Positions 23,924-32,236 of a stretch of DNA of 64,000 bases are shown here, one piece after another. Within the stretch, counting starts at the first letter, position 1. The number at the start of each line of letters is the position of its first letter. Made by a program: the position numbers and the translations under genes. Below the pieces are notes generated by a model. That model did no database searches and had not been told where the DNA came from. It saw only the letters and a program-made list of their open reading frames with translations. Location of the stretch: assembly GCA_030447275.1 (NCBI GenBank), contig JAUJPF010000008.1, positions 1-64,000 of the forward strand, given 5' to 3'. This stretch comes from Solirubrobacteraceae bacterium. Lineage in GTDB: Bacteria > Actinomycetota > Thermoleophilia > Solirubrobacterales > Solirubrobacteraceae.

Positions 23924-26374
23924 CTAGCCGCGCCGGCGCCGCGGCCAGCGCGTCGACGTCGTCGGCTTCGTCGCACACGGCCGGTACACGCGCGTCTCGC
24001 GCACGATCCGGCCCGACCGCGTGCGGCCGACGATCCGCACCCGCACCGTGCGCCGCGGCAGCCCGCGCAGGTCGACCCGCGCGCGCAGCCGCCGGCCGCG
24101 GATGATCTTCCCGCGCCGCCCGGCGTAGGTCACCTTCGCCCGGCGGACCCCGCGCGGCAGCCGGATGAGGAAGGTGCGCCGGCTCTTGCACGTCCGCGCG
24201 TCGCGCGGGAGCTGGAGCGCGCCGCCGCAGTCCTGCCCGCGCCCGATGACACCCTGCACCGCCGCGTCGCGCGCGTGCTGGCCGACGACGATCCGGTAGC
24301 AGCCCTGGCTCACGCGCCAGCCGTTGGCGCGCTCGTCCCAGTGCGAGAAGGCCCGCTCGTCGAGCGTGAACGACACGCGCTTCGTCTCGCCCGGCGCCAG
24401 CCGCACGCGCTCGAAGCCCTTGAGCTGGAGCGGCGGCTGGTCGATCCCCCGCTCCGGCATCCCGACGTAGAGCTGCGGCGCCGCGCTGCCCGCGCGGGCG
24501 CCCGTGTTCGTGACCGCGACGCTCGCCACCGCGTCGCTGCCCGGCTCGAGCCGCAGCCCGTCGACGCGGAACGTCGTGTAGCCCAGCCCGTAGCCGAACG
24601 GATACGCGACGCCGAGCCGGTGCTCGTCGAACCAGCGATAGCCGATGTGGATGCCCTCCTTGTAGTGGACGGTCTCGCCGACGCCCGGGTACTTCTCGGG
24701 GTCGCCCGCCGTCGGCTCGTCCTCCTCGCGCAGCGGGAACGTCGCCGGCAGCCGGCCGCCGGGCTCGGCGTCGCCGAACAGCACCCGCGCGATCGCCGTC
24801 CCGCCGTTCTGGCCCGGGTACCACGCCTCGAGCAGCCCCTTGACCCGGTCGCGCCACGGGGTCAGCACCGGGCCGCCGCTCTGGAGCACGACGACCGTCC
24901 GCGGCTGGGCGGCGGCGACGGCGGCGATCAGCGCATCGCGGTCGATGCGGTCGAGCTGCGAGCAGTTGAGGCCCATGCACGCCTTGTCCCGGCCCTCGGT
25001 CATCCGGTCGCCGACGAGGACGACGGCGACGTCGGCGGTCTGCGCCACGGAGGCGGCGCGCGCGGCGTCCGAGCCGTCGTCGTAGACGACCTTCTCGTCC
25101 CCGAGCCGCTCCCTGATGCCCTGCTCCGGCGTCGTGATCTTGAACTCCTCGATCGCCGACGAGCCCCCGCCGTCCTTGATCGTGCGGGCCTCCGGGCCGA
25201 TCACCGCGAGCCGGTTGGTGCGCGCGGCGTCGAGCGGCAGGATCCCGTCGTCGTTCTCGAGCAGCACCATCCCCTCCTGCTCGAGCTCGGCGGCGGCGGC
25301 GTCGTGCGCCGCCTGGTCGATCGAGCGCTCGTCGTCCACGTAGGCGGCCCGGTCGAAGAAGCCGAACGCGAACAGCGTGCGCAGGATGCGGCGGACGTGC
25401 TCGTCGACGGCGGACTCGGCGACCTGGCTCGACGCCAGCGCCGCGTTGACCAGCTCGGGCCGGTACGCGATGGCCGGCCAGATGTCGAGGTCGAGGCCGT
25501 TGTTGAGCGAGTTGACGGTGCTCTTGGCCGCGCCGTAGTCGGTCAGGACGAAGCCGGGGAAGTCCCACTCGCGCTTGAGGACGTCCTCGAGCAGCTTCTG
25601 GTTCTCGCACGCGAACGCGCCGTTGACGCGCGGATAGGCGCACATCACCGAGCCGGCGCCCGCCTCCTTGACCGCCGCCTCGAACTGGGGCAGGTAGATC
25701 TCGCGCAGCGTGCGCTCGTCGAGCCGGGCGTCGAGGGTGAGGCGGCTGTTCGGCCCGCCGCCGAACGGGGGCACCCCGCTCGGTCCCTCCTGGTTGTTCA
25801 CGGCGAAGTGCTTGACGTTGGCGATGACGCCGGTGGACTGCACGCCGCGCGTCCATCCGACCGCGATCCGCGCGGAGAGGAACGGGTCCTCGCCGAAGTA
25901 CTCGAACGTCCGCCCGTTGAGCGGCGTGCGGAGCATGTTCACCGCCGGCGCGTAGATCACGTCGTTGCCCTTGCGCTTGACCTCGTCGCCGATGACCTCG
26001 GCGTGGCGGAACGCGGCCATCGGGTCGAACGTCGAGGCGATCGTCATCGGCGACGGCATCCCCGTCGCGCGGCCCTGGCGCGGGCCGACCGGCCCGTCGG
26101 AGAAGTACACGGTCGGCAGGCCGACGCGGTCGACGCCGGTGCTCGTCCCGGTGTGGGTGCCCTCCTGGCCGAGCACGCCGGTCACCTCGTCGCCCGCCAG
26201 CAGCGAGATCTTCTCGTCGCGGGTCAGCGCGGCGAGGAGCAGCCCGGCCCGCTCGCCGGCCGGCTTCGCGGTGTCGCACCACGGCCGCGTCGCGACGTCG
26301 CCGCAGCGCCCGGCCGCCGCGGCCGGGGCGGCGAGGACGAGGAACGAGGCGAGAGCGAGCAGCAGCGCGCGCAC
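23924..26374 (-). CDS. secreted glycoside hydrolase family 3 beta-glucosidase-like enzyme
   Basis: An 816-aa exported protein. A signal peptide (LLLALASFLVLAAPAAAAG) precedes the GH3 barrel, with NVKHFAVNNQE near 186 and the nucleophile Asp in FVLTDYGAA near 277. The second domain (LPLDAARTNRLAVIGPEA...) supplies the acid/base, and a fibronectin-III-like domain lies near 620-710 (VAVTNTGARAGSAAPQLYVG). The last 100 residues (CKSRRTFLIRLPRGVRRAKV ... YRPC) form a basic Cys-bounded beta domain not part of GH3. GTG 26374 is 10 nt behind TACGGT. It probably cleaves beta-linked glucose or xylose outside the cell. Confidence 0.88.
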   Translation of the reverse strand: MRALLLALASFLVLAAPAAAAGRCGDVATRPWCDTAKPAGERAGLLLAALTRDEKISLLAGDEVTGVLGQEGTHTGTSTGVDRVGLPTVYFSDGPVGPRQGRATGMPSPMTIASTFDPMAAFRHAEVIGDEVKRKGNDVIYAPAVNMLRTPLNGRTFEYFGEDPFLSARIAVGWTRGVQSTGVIANVKHFAVNNQEGPSGVPPFGGGPNSRLTLDARLDERTLREIYLPQFEAAVKEAGAGSVMCAYPRVNGAFACENQKLLEDVLKREWDFPGFVLTDYGAAKSTVNSLNNGLDLDIWPAIAYRPELVNAALASSQVAESAVDEHVRRILRTLFAFGFFDRAAYVDDERSIDQAAHDAAAAELEQEGMVLLENDDGILPLDAARTNRLAVIGPEARTIKDGGGSSAIEEFKITTPEQGIRERLGDEKVVYDDGSDAARAASVAQTADVAVVLVGDRMTEGRDKACMGLNCSQLDRIDRDALIAAVAAAQPRTVVVLQSGGPVLTPWRDRVKGLLEAWYPGQNGGTAIARVLFGDAEPGGRLPATFPLREEDEPTAGDPEKYPGVGETVHYKEGIHIGYRWFDEHRLGVAYPFGYGLGYTTFRVDGLRLEPGSDAVASVAVTNTGARAGSAAPQLYVGMPERGIDQPPLQLKGFERVRLAPGETKRVSFTLDERAFSHWDERANGWRVSQGCYRIVVGQHARDAAVQGVIGRGQDCGGALQLPRDARTCKSRRTFLIRLPRGVRRAKVTYAGRRGKIIRGRRLRARVDLRGLPRRTVRVRIVGRTRSGRIVRETRVYRPCATKPTTSTRWPRRRRG

Positions 26375-26384
26375 GGCGCCACGA

Positions 26385-26390
26385 ACCGTA
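26385..26390 (-). promoter_or_regulatory. TANNNT -10 box of the GH3 gene
   Basis: TACGGT on the minus strand lies 10 nt before GTG 26374 and supports this start, which places the signal peptide at the N-terminus. Confidence 0.42.
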
Positions 26391-26429
26391 GGGCGATCCG
26401 GCGCGCCCCGCGCCGGGTAGGGGCGGAGC

Positions 26430-26633
26430 ATGACCCATTCCCACGGAGGCGCCGACCGCGTCGGCCACGGCGAAGCGTCGCTCGGCGAGGCGCAGGCCGC
26501 CAACCCGCCCGACGATCCCGACATGATCTACGAGGACGCCGAGCCGCTCGACGCCGACGTCGAGTTCGAGGGCGACGGCAAGCCGCCGCCCGAGGAGCGC
26601 GGCAACGAGGACCCGGCGCCGAACGCGCCCTAG
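26430..26633 (+). CDS. small acidic hypothetical protein
   Basis: A 67-aa protein, very acidic and Pro/Gly/Ala-rich (PPDDPDMIYEDAEPLDADVE), with an N-terminal MTHSHGG. No domain or membrane segment is seen, and it is probably disordered. ATG 26430 has GGGGCGGAG just before it. Its stop shares the CTAG tetranucleotide with the stop of the convergent 84-aa gene. Composition is compatible with a real small protein, but short reading frames are weak evidence by themselves. Confidence 0.5.
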   Translation: MTHSHGGADRVGHGEASLGEAQAANPPDDPDMIYEDAEPLDADVEFEGDGKPPPEERGNEDPAPNAP

Positions 26634-26884
26634 TCGCTCCTCACCAGCCGCACGAAGCGGTGGCCGCCCGCGCGCGGCCGCCGCCACGGCCCCTCGCCCT
26701 CCGGCGGCTCGGGCGCGTCGAGCAGCAGCGCCGCGAGCCGCCGCGCGTCGTCGAGCGGCTGCGGCGGCGACGTGTAGCTCGCGCCGACGCGGCGGCTGAG
26801 CGCCGTCGAGAGCTGCTCGGTCACCTCCACGACGTAGAGGGGGCCGAGCGTCATCGCGAGCTGGCTGTCCATCATCCACAGCAT
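26630..26884 (-). CDS. small hypothetical protein between two genes without spacer
   Basis: An 84-aa protein beginning MLWMMDSQLAMTLGPLYVVE, with a mixed middle part (TEQLSTALSRRV) and a basic end (HRFVRLVRSD). No known family is recognised. The reading frame fits exactly between its neighbours: its TAG shares CTAG (26630-26633) with the upstream small gene, and its ATG shares CATG (26882-26885) with the ATG of the ADP-ribosylglycohydrolase gene on the other strand. Later in-frame ATGs (26875, 26872) are alternatives that would free the shared start. Confidence 0.5.
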   Translation of the reverse strand: MLWMMDSQLAMTLGPLYVVEVTEQLSTALSRRVGASYTSPPQPLDDARRLAALLLDAPEPPEGEGPWRRPRAGGHRFVRLVRSD

Positions 26885-27767
26885 GCCCGACCTCCGGTCC
26901 TCGGTCACCGGCTCGCTGCTCGGCCTCTTCTGCGGCGACGCGCTCGGCATGCCCTACGAGGCGCAGCCGCCCGAGGCGATCCCCGCGCGGCTCGAGATGG
27001 AGGAGGCGCGCCTCGGCCGCGGCACCTACACCGACGACACCCAGATGGCGATCGCGGTGTGCGAGTCGCTGCTGCGCTGCGACCGCGTCGACGAGGACGA
27101 CCTGGCGGCGACGATCGCGGCGGCGTTCGACCCCGACCGCGGCTACGGCGCCGGCACCACGACCGTCGTCCGCCTCTGGCGCGAGGGCGTGCCGGTGGCC
27201 GAGGCCGCGGGGACGCTCTTCGCCGGCGAGGGCTCCGCCGCCAACGGGGCGGCGATGCGCGTCGCGCCCGTCGGGCTGCGCTTCGCCCATGACCACGACC
27301 GGTGCGTGGCCGAGGCCCGCCGGCAGGCACGCCTGACCCACGCCCACCCGTTCGGCGTCGACGGCGCCGCCGCGCAGGCCGCCGCCGTCGCCGCCGCCGC
27401 CCGGGGCGTCGACCACGTCGCCGCCGCGCTCGCCGCCGCCGAAACCGCCGCGCTGCGCGAGCCGCTGCGCCGCGCGGCGGGGATGGCGTGGCGCGAGGCC
27501 GGCGTCCTCGGGGCCACCGCCGCCGCGCACGAGTCCGTCCCCGCGGCGCTGCTCGCCGCGACGGCCCCGACGTTCGAGCAGGCGCTGACCGCCGCCGTCC
27601 GCTGCGGCGGCGACACCGACACCGTCGCCGCGATGGCCGGCGCCGTGGCGGGGGCGCGGCTCGGCGTCGAGGCGATCCCGCCGCGCTGGCTCGACGCGCT
27701 GGAGGACGGCGAGCGGGGACGGACGCACGTGGAAGAGCTCGCCGGGCGCCTGTCTGCTCTCTACTAG
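26883..27767 (+). CDS. ADP-ribosylglycohydrolase family protein
   Basis: A 294-aa all-helical enzyme of the DraG/ARH family, which removes ADP-ribose from proteins or small molecules using two Mg2+ ions. GSLLGLFCGDALGMPYEAQP near residue 10 and the metal motif YTDDTQM (about 49-55) are intact. GSAANGAAMRVAPVGL near 120 and the second metal motif RCGGDTDTVAAMAGA near 240 complete the site. A start at ATG 26883 gives the family's normal N-terminus. The stop TAG forms the left half of a palindrome ahead of the iron-transporter gene. The physiological target is unknown. Confidence 0.88.
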   Translation: MPDLRSSVTGSLLGLFCGDALGMPYEAQPPEAIPARLEMEEARLGRGTYTDDTQMAIAVCESLLRCDRVDEDDLAATIAAAFDPDRGYGAGTTTVVRLWREGVPVAEAAGTLFAGEGSAANGAAMRVAPVGLRFAHDHDRCVAEARRQARLTHAHPFGVDGAAAQAAAVAAAARGVDHVAAALAAAETAALREPLRRAAGMAWREAGVLGATAAAHESVPAALLAATAPTFEQALTAAVRCGGDTDTVAAMAGAVAGARLGVEAIPPRWLDALEDGERGRTHVEELAGRLSALY

Positions 27768-27776
27768 GGCACCCTA
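27765..27776 (+). promoter_or_regulatory. palindrome upstream of the iron-type ABC transporter, possible iron-responsive operator
   Basis: TAGGG-CA-CCCTA followed by ATT lies 25 nt before the binding-protein start and overlaps the stop codon of the preceding gene. Its right half (CACCCTAA) resembles half of actinobacterial DtxR/IdeR iron boxes, but the left half does not fully match the 19-bp consensus. Regulation by iron is inferred from the gene it precedes. Confidence 0.3.
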
Positions 27777-27801
27777 ATTCCGACTCCGGAGACTGGAGAT
27801 C

Positions 27802-28806
27802 GTGCCGAAGTTCCTCTTCCTGCTCGCCGCCGTCGCGTCCGCCCTCACCCTCGCCGCCTGCGGAGGCGACGACGCGGCGACGGCCTCGTCGTCTACTCCG
27901 GCCGCAACCAGGAGCTCGTCGGCGACCTGCTGAAGCGCTACCAGGACGACACCGGCGCGAAGCTCGAGATCCGGTACGGCGACTCCTCCGATCTCGCGGC
28001 GACCCTGCTCGAGGAGGGCGAGAACAGCCCGGCCGACGTCTTCCTCTCCCAGGACGCGGGCGCCCTCGGCGCCGTCCAGGCCAAGGGCCTCCTCGCGCCG
28101 CTCCCCCAGCCCGTGCTCGACGCGGTCGAGCCGCGCTTTCGCTCCGACCAGGGGCGCTGGGTCGGGCTGACCGGCCGCGCCCGCGTCATCGCCTACGACA
28201 AGCGCGAGCTGAAGCCGCGCGACCTGCCGCCCTCCGTCTACAACGTGCCCGACCCGGAATGGAAGGGCCGCGTCGGGTGGGCCCCGACCAACCCGTCGTT
28301 CGAGTCGTTCGTCACCGCGATGCGCAGGCTCGACGGCGAGCAGACCGCGCGGCAGTGGCTCCGCGCGATGCTCGAGAACGACGTCAAGGCGTACCCGAAC
28401 AACATCGCGGTCCGCGACGCGATCGCCAACGGCGAGATCGACATCGGCCTGATCAACCACTACTACGTCGCCGAGGCCGTGGCCGAGGAGGGCGAGGACT
28501 ACCCGGTCGGCGTCTTCTCCCCGCCCAACGGCGACGTCGGCGCGCTCGTCAACGTCTCGGGCGCCGCGATCCTCGCGGGCTCGAAGAAGGCGGGAGAGGC
28601 GCGCAAGCTCGTCGAGTACCTGCTCTCGAAGCAGGGGTCAGGAGTACTTCGCGAAGGTCACCAAGGAGTACCCGCTCGCGGCAGGCGTGCAGCCCGACCC
28701 GGCGCTCGCGCCGTTCGACGAGATCCAGTCGCCGGAGATCGACCTGGCCGACCTGGCCGGGGTGCAGGAGACGGTGAAGCTGCTCCAGGAGACGGAGGCG
28801 CTGTAG
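27802..28806 (+). pseudogene. ferric-iron ABC transporter substrate-binding lipoprotein, two frameshifts
   Basis: GTG 27802 starts a lipoprotein signal (FLFLLAAVASALTLAACGGD). The mature protein (GLVVYSGRNQELVGDLLKRY ...) continues in a second frame from about 27880 to 28637, and the end (QEYFAKVTKEYPLAAGVQPD ... LLQETEAL) returns to the first frame and stops at 28804-28806. A missing base near 27878 and an extra T near 28639 (CAGGGG-T-CAGGAG) explain this. The protein is of the FutA/FbpA type, which binds Fe3+ outside the membrane (YSGRN, INHYY). It is the first gene of a binding protein, permease, ATPase operon. Decay or sequence error cannot be separated here. Confidence 0.72.
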
Positions 28807-28905
28807 CCGCGGAGGCCGACCTCCGGCTGCTCGAGGCGCCCGCTCGCCGCGGCGCGCGCGCCGCTCGCGCTGCTCGTCGCCGGCGCGATCGTCGCGGCGT
28901 TCGCG

Positions 28906-30408
28906 GTGCTGCCGCTCGTCTACCTGGCGATCGTCGTCGTCGGCGAGCCCTCCGACGCCCGCGACGCGGTGTGGTCGCGCGAGGCGCTCGAGCTCATGCT
29001 GCGCTCGGTCGGCCTCGCGGCGGCGGTGACCGAGACCGCCGTCGCCGTCGCGGTGGCGATCGCGTGGCTGACCGTGCGCACCGACCTCCGGGGCCGCCGG
29101 ACGTGGGCGGTGCTGTGCGCGCTGCCGCTCGTCATCCCGAGCTACATCGGCGCCTACCTGATGGTCTCCGCGCTCGGCCCCAGCGGGCTCGTGCAGGACG
29201 CGCTCGGCGTCGGCAGCCTTCCCTCGATCTACGGCTTCGCGGGCGCGTGGCTCGTGCTCAGCGCGTTCACGTTCCCCTACGTCCTGCTCCCCGTCCAGTC
29301 GGTGCTGCGCGGGCTCGACCCGCAGCTCGAGGACGCCGCGCGCGGGCTCGGCCGCTCGCCGCGCCAGGTGTTCGTCTCCGTCGTCCTGCCCCAGCTCGTC
29401 CCGGCCATCGCCGCGGGCGCGCTGCTCGTCGCGCTCTACGTGCTGAGCGACTTCGGCGCCGTCTCGATCCTCCAGTTCGACTCGTTCACCCGCGTCATCT
29501 ACACGACCTACCGCTCGTCGTTCGAGCGCGAGGGCGCGGCGGCGCTGGCGTGTCTGCTCGTCGCCGTGACGCTGCTCGTGCTGTGGCTCGAGGGGCGCAC
29601 GCGCCGCCGCACGCGCGCCTACCACCGGATCGCGCCGGGGGCCCAGCGCCGCCCGGCCGTCGTGCCGCTCGGGCGCTGGCGCCTGCCGGCGCTCGCGCTC
29701 GTCGGCGGCGTCGTGCTGCTCGCGCTCGTCCTCCCGGTCGGCGTGCTCGGCTACTGGGCCACGAAGAGCGTCGCCGCCGACATCGACTGGGGCCTCGTCG
29801 CCTCGGCGGCAGGCGGGTCGCTGCTCGCGGCGGCGCTGGCCGCCGCAGTCGCGGCCGCGGCGGCGCTGCCGGTCGCGCTGCTCGCCGCCCGCCACCCGAG
29901 CCGCGCGTCCACCGTCCTCGAGCGCTTCTCGTTCGCCGGGCACGCGCTGCCGGGCATCGTCGTCGCGCTGGCGCTCGTCTTCCTCGGCACGCGCGCGTGG
30001 CCGGCGCTCTACCAGACGCTCGCGATGCTCGTGCTCGCCTACGTGGTGCTCTTCCTCCCCCAGGCGATCGGGTCGATCCGCGCGTCGCTGCTCCAGATCG
30101 ACCCGCACGTCGAGGAGGCCGCGCGCTCGCTCGGGCGCTCGCCGCTCGCGGTGCTGCGGACGATCACGGCGCCGCTCGCGCGCTCCGGCGTGCTCGCCGG
30201 GGCGGCGCTCGTCTTCCTCACCGCGGTCAAGGAGCTGCCGGCGACGCTCCTGCTGGCGCCGATAGGATTCGAGACCCTCGCCACCGAGATCTGGCGGCTG
30301 ACGAGCGCCAGCTTCTTCGAGCGAGGCGCGGTGCCGAGCCTCGTCCTCCTCGCCGTGTCCGCCGTCCCGCTCGCCCTGTTGACCTTCCGGGCCCACTTCG
30401 ATCAATGA
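28906..30408 (+). CDS. ferric-iron-type ABC transporter permease (duplicated membrane domains)
   Basis: About 500 aa or more with 12 predicted helices and two binding-protein-dependent transport domains in tandem, each with an EAA loop (QLEDAARGLGRSPRQVFVSV near 145 and HVEEAARSLGRSPLAVLRTI near 400). This is the FutB/SfuB/FbpB arrangement for Fe3+ uptake. The start is uncertain. The first standard codon in frame is GTG 28906, but coding-like sequence for the missing first half of helix 1 (PLAAARAPLALLVAGAIVAA) extends upstream to about 28840 without ATG/GTG/TTG, which suggests another frame break near the GC repeat at 28848-28862. The stop overlaps the ATPase start (ATGA). Confidence 0.82.
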   Translation: MLPLVYLAIVVVGEPSDARDAVWSREALELMLRSVGLAAAVTETAVAVAVAIAWLTVRTDLRGRRTWAVLCALPLVIPSYIGAYLMVSALGPSGLVQDALGVGSLPSIYGFAGAWLVLSAFTFPYVLLPVQSVLRGLDPQLEDAARGLGRSPRQVFVSVVLPQLVPAIAAGALLVALYVLSDFGAVSILQFDSFTRVIYTTYRSSFEREGAAALACLLVAVTLLVLWLEGRTRRRTRAYHRIAPGAQRRPAVVPLGRWRLPALALVGGVVLLALVLPVGVLGYWATKSVAADIDWGLVASAAGGSLLAAALAAAVAAAAALPVALLAARHPSRASTVLERFSFAGHALPGIVVALALVFLGTRAWPALYQTLAMLVLAYVVLFLPQAIGSIRASLLQIDPHVEEAARSLGRSPLAVLRTITAPLARSGVLAGAALVFLTAVKELPATLLLAPIGFETLATEIWRLTSASFFERGAVPSLVLLAVSAVPLALLTFRAHFDQ

Positions 30409-31454
30409 GCGCCATCCGGTCCATCGCCGTCCACAAGCACTTCGGCGGGTGCCGTGCCGTCGATGGCGTCACGCTCGACGTCGAGGAGGGCGAGGTCTGT
30501 GCGCTGCTCGGCCCGAGCGGCTGCGGCAAGACGACGATGCTGCGCCTGCTCGCCGGCTTCGAGCGCCCCGACTCCGGCTGCCTGATGGTCGGCGGCGAGA
30601 TCGTCGCCGGCGGGAAGACCTTCGTGTCGCCCGAGCGGCGCCGGATCGGGATGGTCTTCCAGGACTACGCCCTGTTCCCGCACATGACGGTCGAGGCGAA
30701 CGTCGCCTACGCGCTCGGGCGCCGCGCCGAGGGCGCGGCGGCGCGCGTGCGCGAGGTGCTCGAGCTGGTCGGCCTCGGCGACCTCGGGTCGCGCCAGCCG
30801 CACGAGCTGTCGGGCGGCCAGCAGCAGCGCGTCGCGCTCGCGCGCGCGCTCGCGGGGACGCCGAAGGTGGTGCTGCTCGACGAGCCGTTCAGCGGCCTCG
30901 ACGCCGCGCTGCGCGCACGCGTGCGCCAGGAGGTCCGCGCGATCCTGCTCGCGGCCGGCGTCACCGCGCTCTTCGTCACGCACGACCAGGAGGAGGCGCT
31001 GTCGCTCGCCGACCGCGTCGCGGTCATGCGCGACGGCCGCGTCGAGCAGGTCGGCACGCCGGAGGAGGTCTACGGCCGGCCCGCGTCGCGGTGGGTGGCC
31101 GAGTTCCTCGGCGAGGCCGACGTCCTCCCGGGAACGGTCGACGACGGCTGGGTCGACTGCGAGCTCGCGCGGGTGCGCGCCGAGGGCGTCGGCAGCGGCG
31201 ACGCCGAGGTGCTCGTGCGCCCGGAGTCGGTGTCGCTGTCGCTGGGCCCGGCGGCCGGCGGGCGCACGCAGGTCGAGGGCGTCGTCGTGGAGCGCGAGTT
31301 CTTCGGGCACGACCAGCTCGTCCACGTCGAGCTCCCCAGCGGGCGGCGGCTGCGGTCGCGCTCGCTCTCGCATCCGGTGTGGCACCCGGGCGACCGGGTC
31401 CGGGTGCAGCTCGACGGGCCCGTCAGCGTGTACGCGGCGGCTAGCCCTGCGTGA
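30405..31454 (+). CDS. ferric-iron-type ABC transporter ATP-binding protein
   Basis: A 349-aa ATPase that powers the permease upstream. Walker A GPSGCGKTT lies near residue 37, the Q-loop VFQDYALFPHM near 84, the signature LSGGQQQRVALARAL near 133, Walker B VVLLDEPFSGLDA near 155 and the switch His in VTHDQEEAL near 188. A C-terminal TOBE-type regulatory domain (about 240-349, VLVRPESVSLSL) matches FbpC/FutC proteins. ATG 30405 overlaps the permease stop. The last 14 nt overlap the convergent cupin gene. With the binding protein broken, the importer may lack its receptor. Confidence 0.9.
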   Translation: MSAIRSIAVHKHFGGCRAVDGVTLDVEEGEVCALLGPSGCGKTTMLRLLAGFERPDSGCLMVGGEIVAGGKTFVSPERRRIGMVFQDYALFPHMTVEANVAYALGRRAEGAAARVREVLELVGLGDLGSRQPHELSGGQQQRVALARALAGTPKVVLLDEPFSGLDAALRARVRQEVRAILLAAGVTALFVTHDQEEALSLADRVAVMRDGRVEQVGTPEEVYGRPASRWVAEFLGEADVLPGTVDDGWVDCELARVRAEGVGSGDAEVLVRPESVSLSLGPAAGGRTQVEGVVVEREFFGHDQLVHVELPSGRRLRSRSLSHPVWHPGDRVRVQLDGPVSVYAAASPA

Positions 31455-31839
31455 CGCCGCGCTGCTCGCCCTCGGGCATGCGCCCGTCGCGCCCGACGTA
31501 GCCGTCGGCGCCGCCGACGATGACGTAGACGGCGTCCTCCTCGCCGACGTTGCCGATCCGCCGCACGGTGGAGGCGTCGACCCGCACGACCCCGCCCGCA
31601 TCGAGGCGGACGCGCTCGCCGTCGCCGAACTCGAACTCGAGCGTGCCGCGGTGGACGAAGTACGTCTCCTCCTGACGCTCGTGGAAGTGCCGGTTCGTCC
31701 ACAGGCCGGCGGGCAGGACGATCGCATTGATCCCGAAGGCGGTGACGCCGAGCTCCTTGCGGATCTTGCGGAAGCCCGGGCCGTCGCCGAGGTCGTCGAG
31801 CTGCGCGGCGGCCCAGCCGGTGCCCTCCGAGCGCGCCAT
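31441..31839 (-). CDS. cupin-domain protein
   Basis: A 132-aa single-domain cupin. Motif 1 appears as NRHFHERQEETYFVHRGTLE (about 50-69) with the H..H...E pattern of metal ligands, and motif 2 as RVDASTVRRIGN near 90, in which the usual last His is replaced by Arg. Such small cupins bind sugars or metals and can act as isomerases or sensors. ATG 31839 overlaps the stop of the lipoprotein gene (TGATG), so the two form an operon. No substrate can be deduced. Confidence 0.8.
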   Translation of the reverse strand: MARSEGTGWAAAQLDDLGDGPGFRKIRKELGVTAFGINAIVLPAGLWTNRHFHERQEETYFVHRGTLEFEFGDGERVRLDAGGVVRVDASTVRRIGNVGEEDAVYVIVGGADGYVGRDGRMPEGEQRGVTQG

Positions 31840-32114
31840 CAGCGGTCGTCGCTCGTGTTGCGAGGCGGCTTCTGGTCTGCGTCGCCGAAGGGCTGGTCGC
31901 CGGGCTCGGCGGTGTCCGGGCCCGCGGCGACGCCGCCGCGCGCGGCCCGGCCCTCCTTGCCGTCGGCGCCCGAGCCGTCCTTGCCGCCCAGCTCGTAGGC
32001 GTCGCCGGTGGTGATCGCGGGCGCGCCGCCGGTCGTCCGCTTGGGGTCGCCCTCGCCGCAGCCGGCCGCGACGAGCGCGAGGGCGACAAGGGCGGCGGGG
32101 ACGAGGCGCGGCAT
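31839..32114 (-). CDS. small lipoprotein of unknown function
   Basis: A 91-aa protein with a lipoprotein signal (LVPAALVALALVAAGCGEGD, lipobox AAGC near residue 18), so it should be anchored to the outer face of the membrane. The rest is Gly/Asp/Lys-rich and probably unfolded (GGKDGSGADGKEGRAARGG). No known domain is seen. ATG 32114 has TAGGCT 9 nt upstream on the minus strand (32129-32124). It heads the operon with the cupin gene. Confidence 0.7.
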   Translation of the reverse strand: MPRLVPAALVALALVAAGCGEGDPKRTTGGAPAITTGDAYELGGKDGSGADGKEGRAARGGVAAGPDTAEPGDQPFGDADQKPPRNTSDDR

Positions 32115-32123
32115 CAGCGGCGG

Positions 32124-32198
32124 AGCCTACACGCGCGGCGCCCCGCTCCGGGACGGCAGGAGGGGCCACCAACAAATCTCAGCGCGACCCGCTAAGAT
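32124..32198. promoter_or_regulatory. divergent promoters: lipoprotein/cupin operon (-) and lon (+)
   Basis: TAGGCT at 32129-32124 on the minus strand is 9 nt from ATG 32114. On the plus strand TAAGAT at 32193-32198 precedes the lon start by 38 nt, which would give lon a leader of about 30 nt with AAAGG (32224-32228) as ribosome site. lon is thus one of the few heads here that looks leadered. No HspR/HAIR or CtsR-type heat-shock operator was recognised in the gap. Confidence 0.4.
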
Positions 32199-32236
32199 TG
32201 CGCGTGCAACTACGCCTCTCGCCAAAGGTCTCCCGC

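Noticed and set aside
23613-27728. 1371-codon open minus-strand frame over GT87, GH3 and the ADP-ribosylglycohydrolase gene
   Set aside because: It crosses three well-supported genes in a different frame or strand and reads as low-complexity Arg/Ala/Gly.
27765-27776. Complete DtxR/IdeR iron box
   Set aside because: Only one half resembles the consensus; it is kept as a weak candidate operator, not as a confirmed iron box.
30402-31727. Minus-strand frame opposite the iron ATPase gene
   Set aside because: The plus strand has all ABC motifs; the minus translation is a compositional shadow.
32116-32236. Heat-shock operator in front of lon
   Set aside because: No CTTGAGT-N7-ACTCAAG (HAIR) or CtsR-like repeat is present in the gap.
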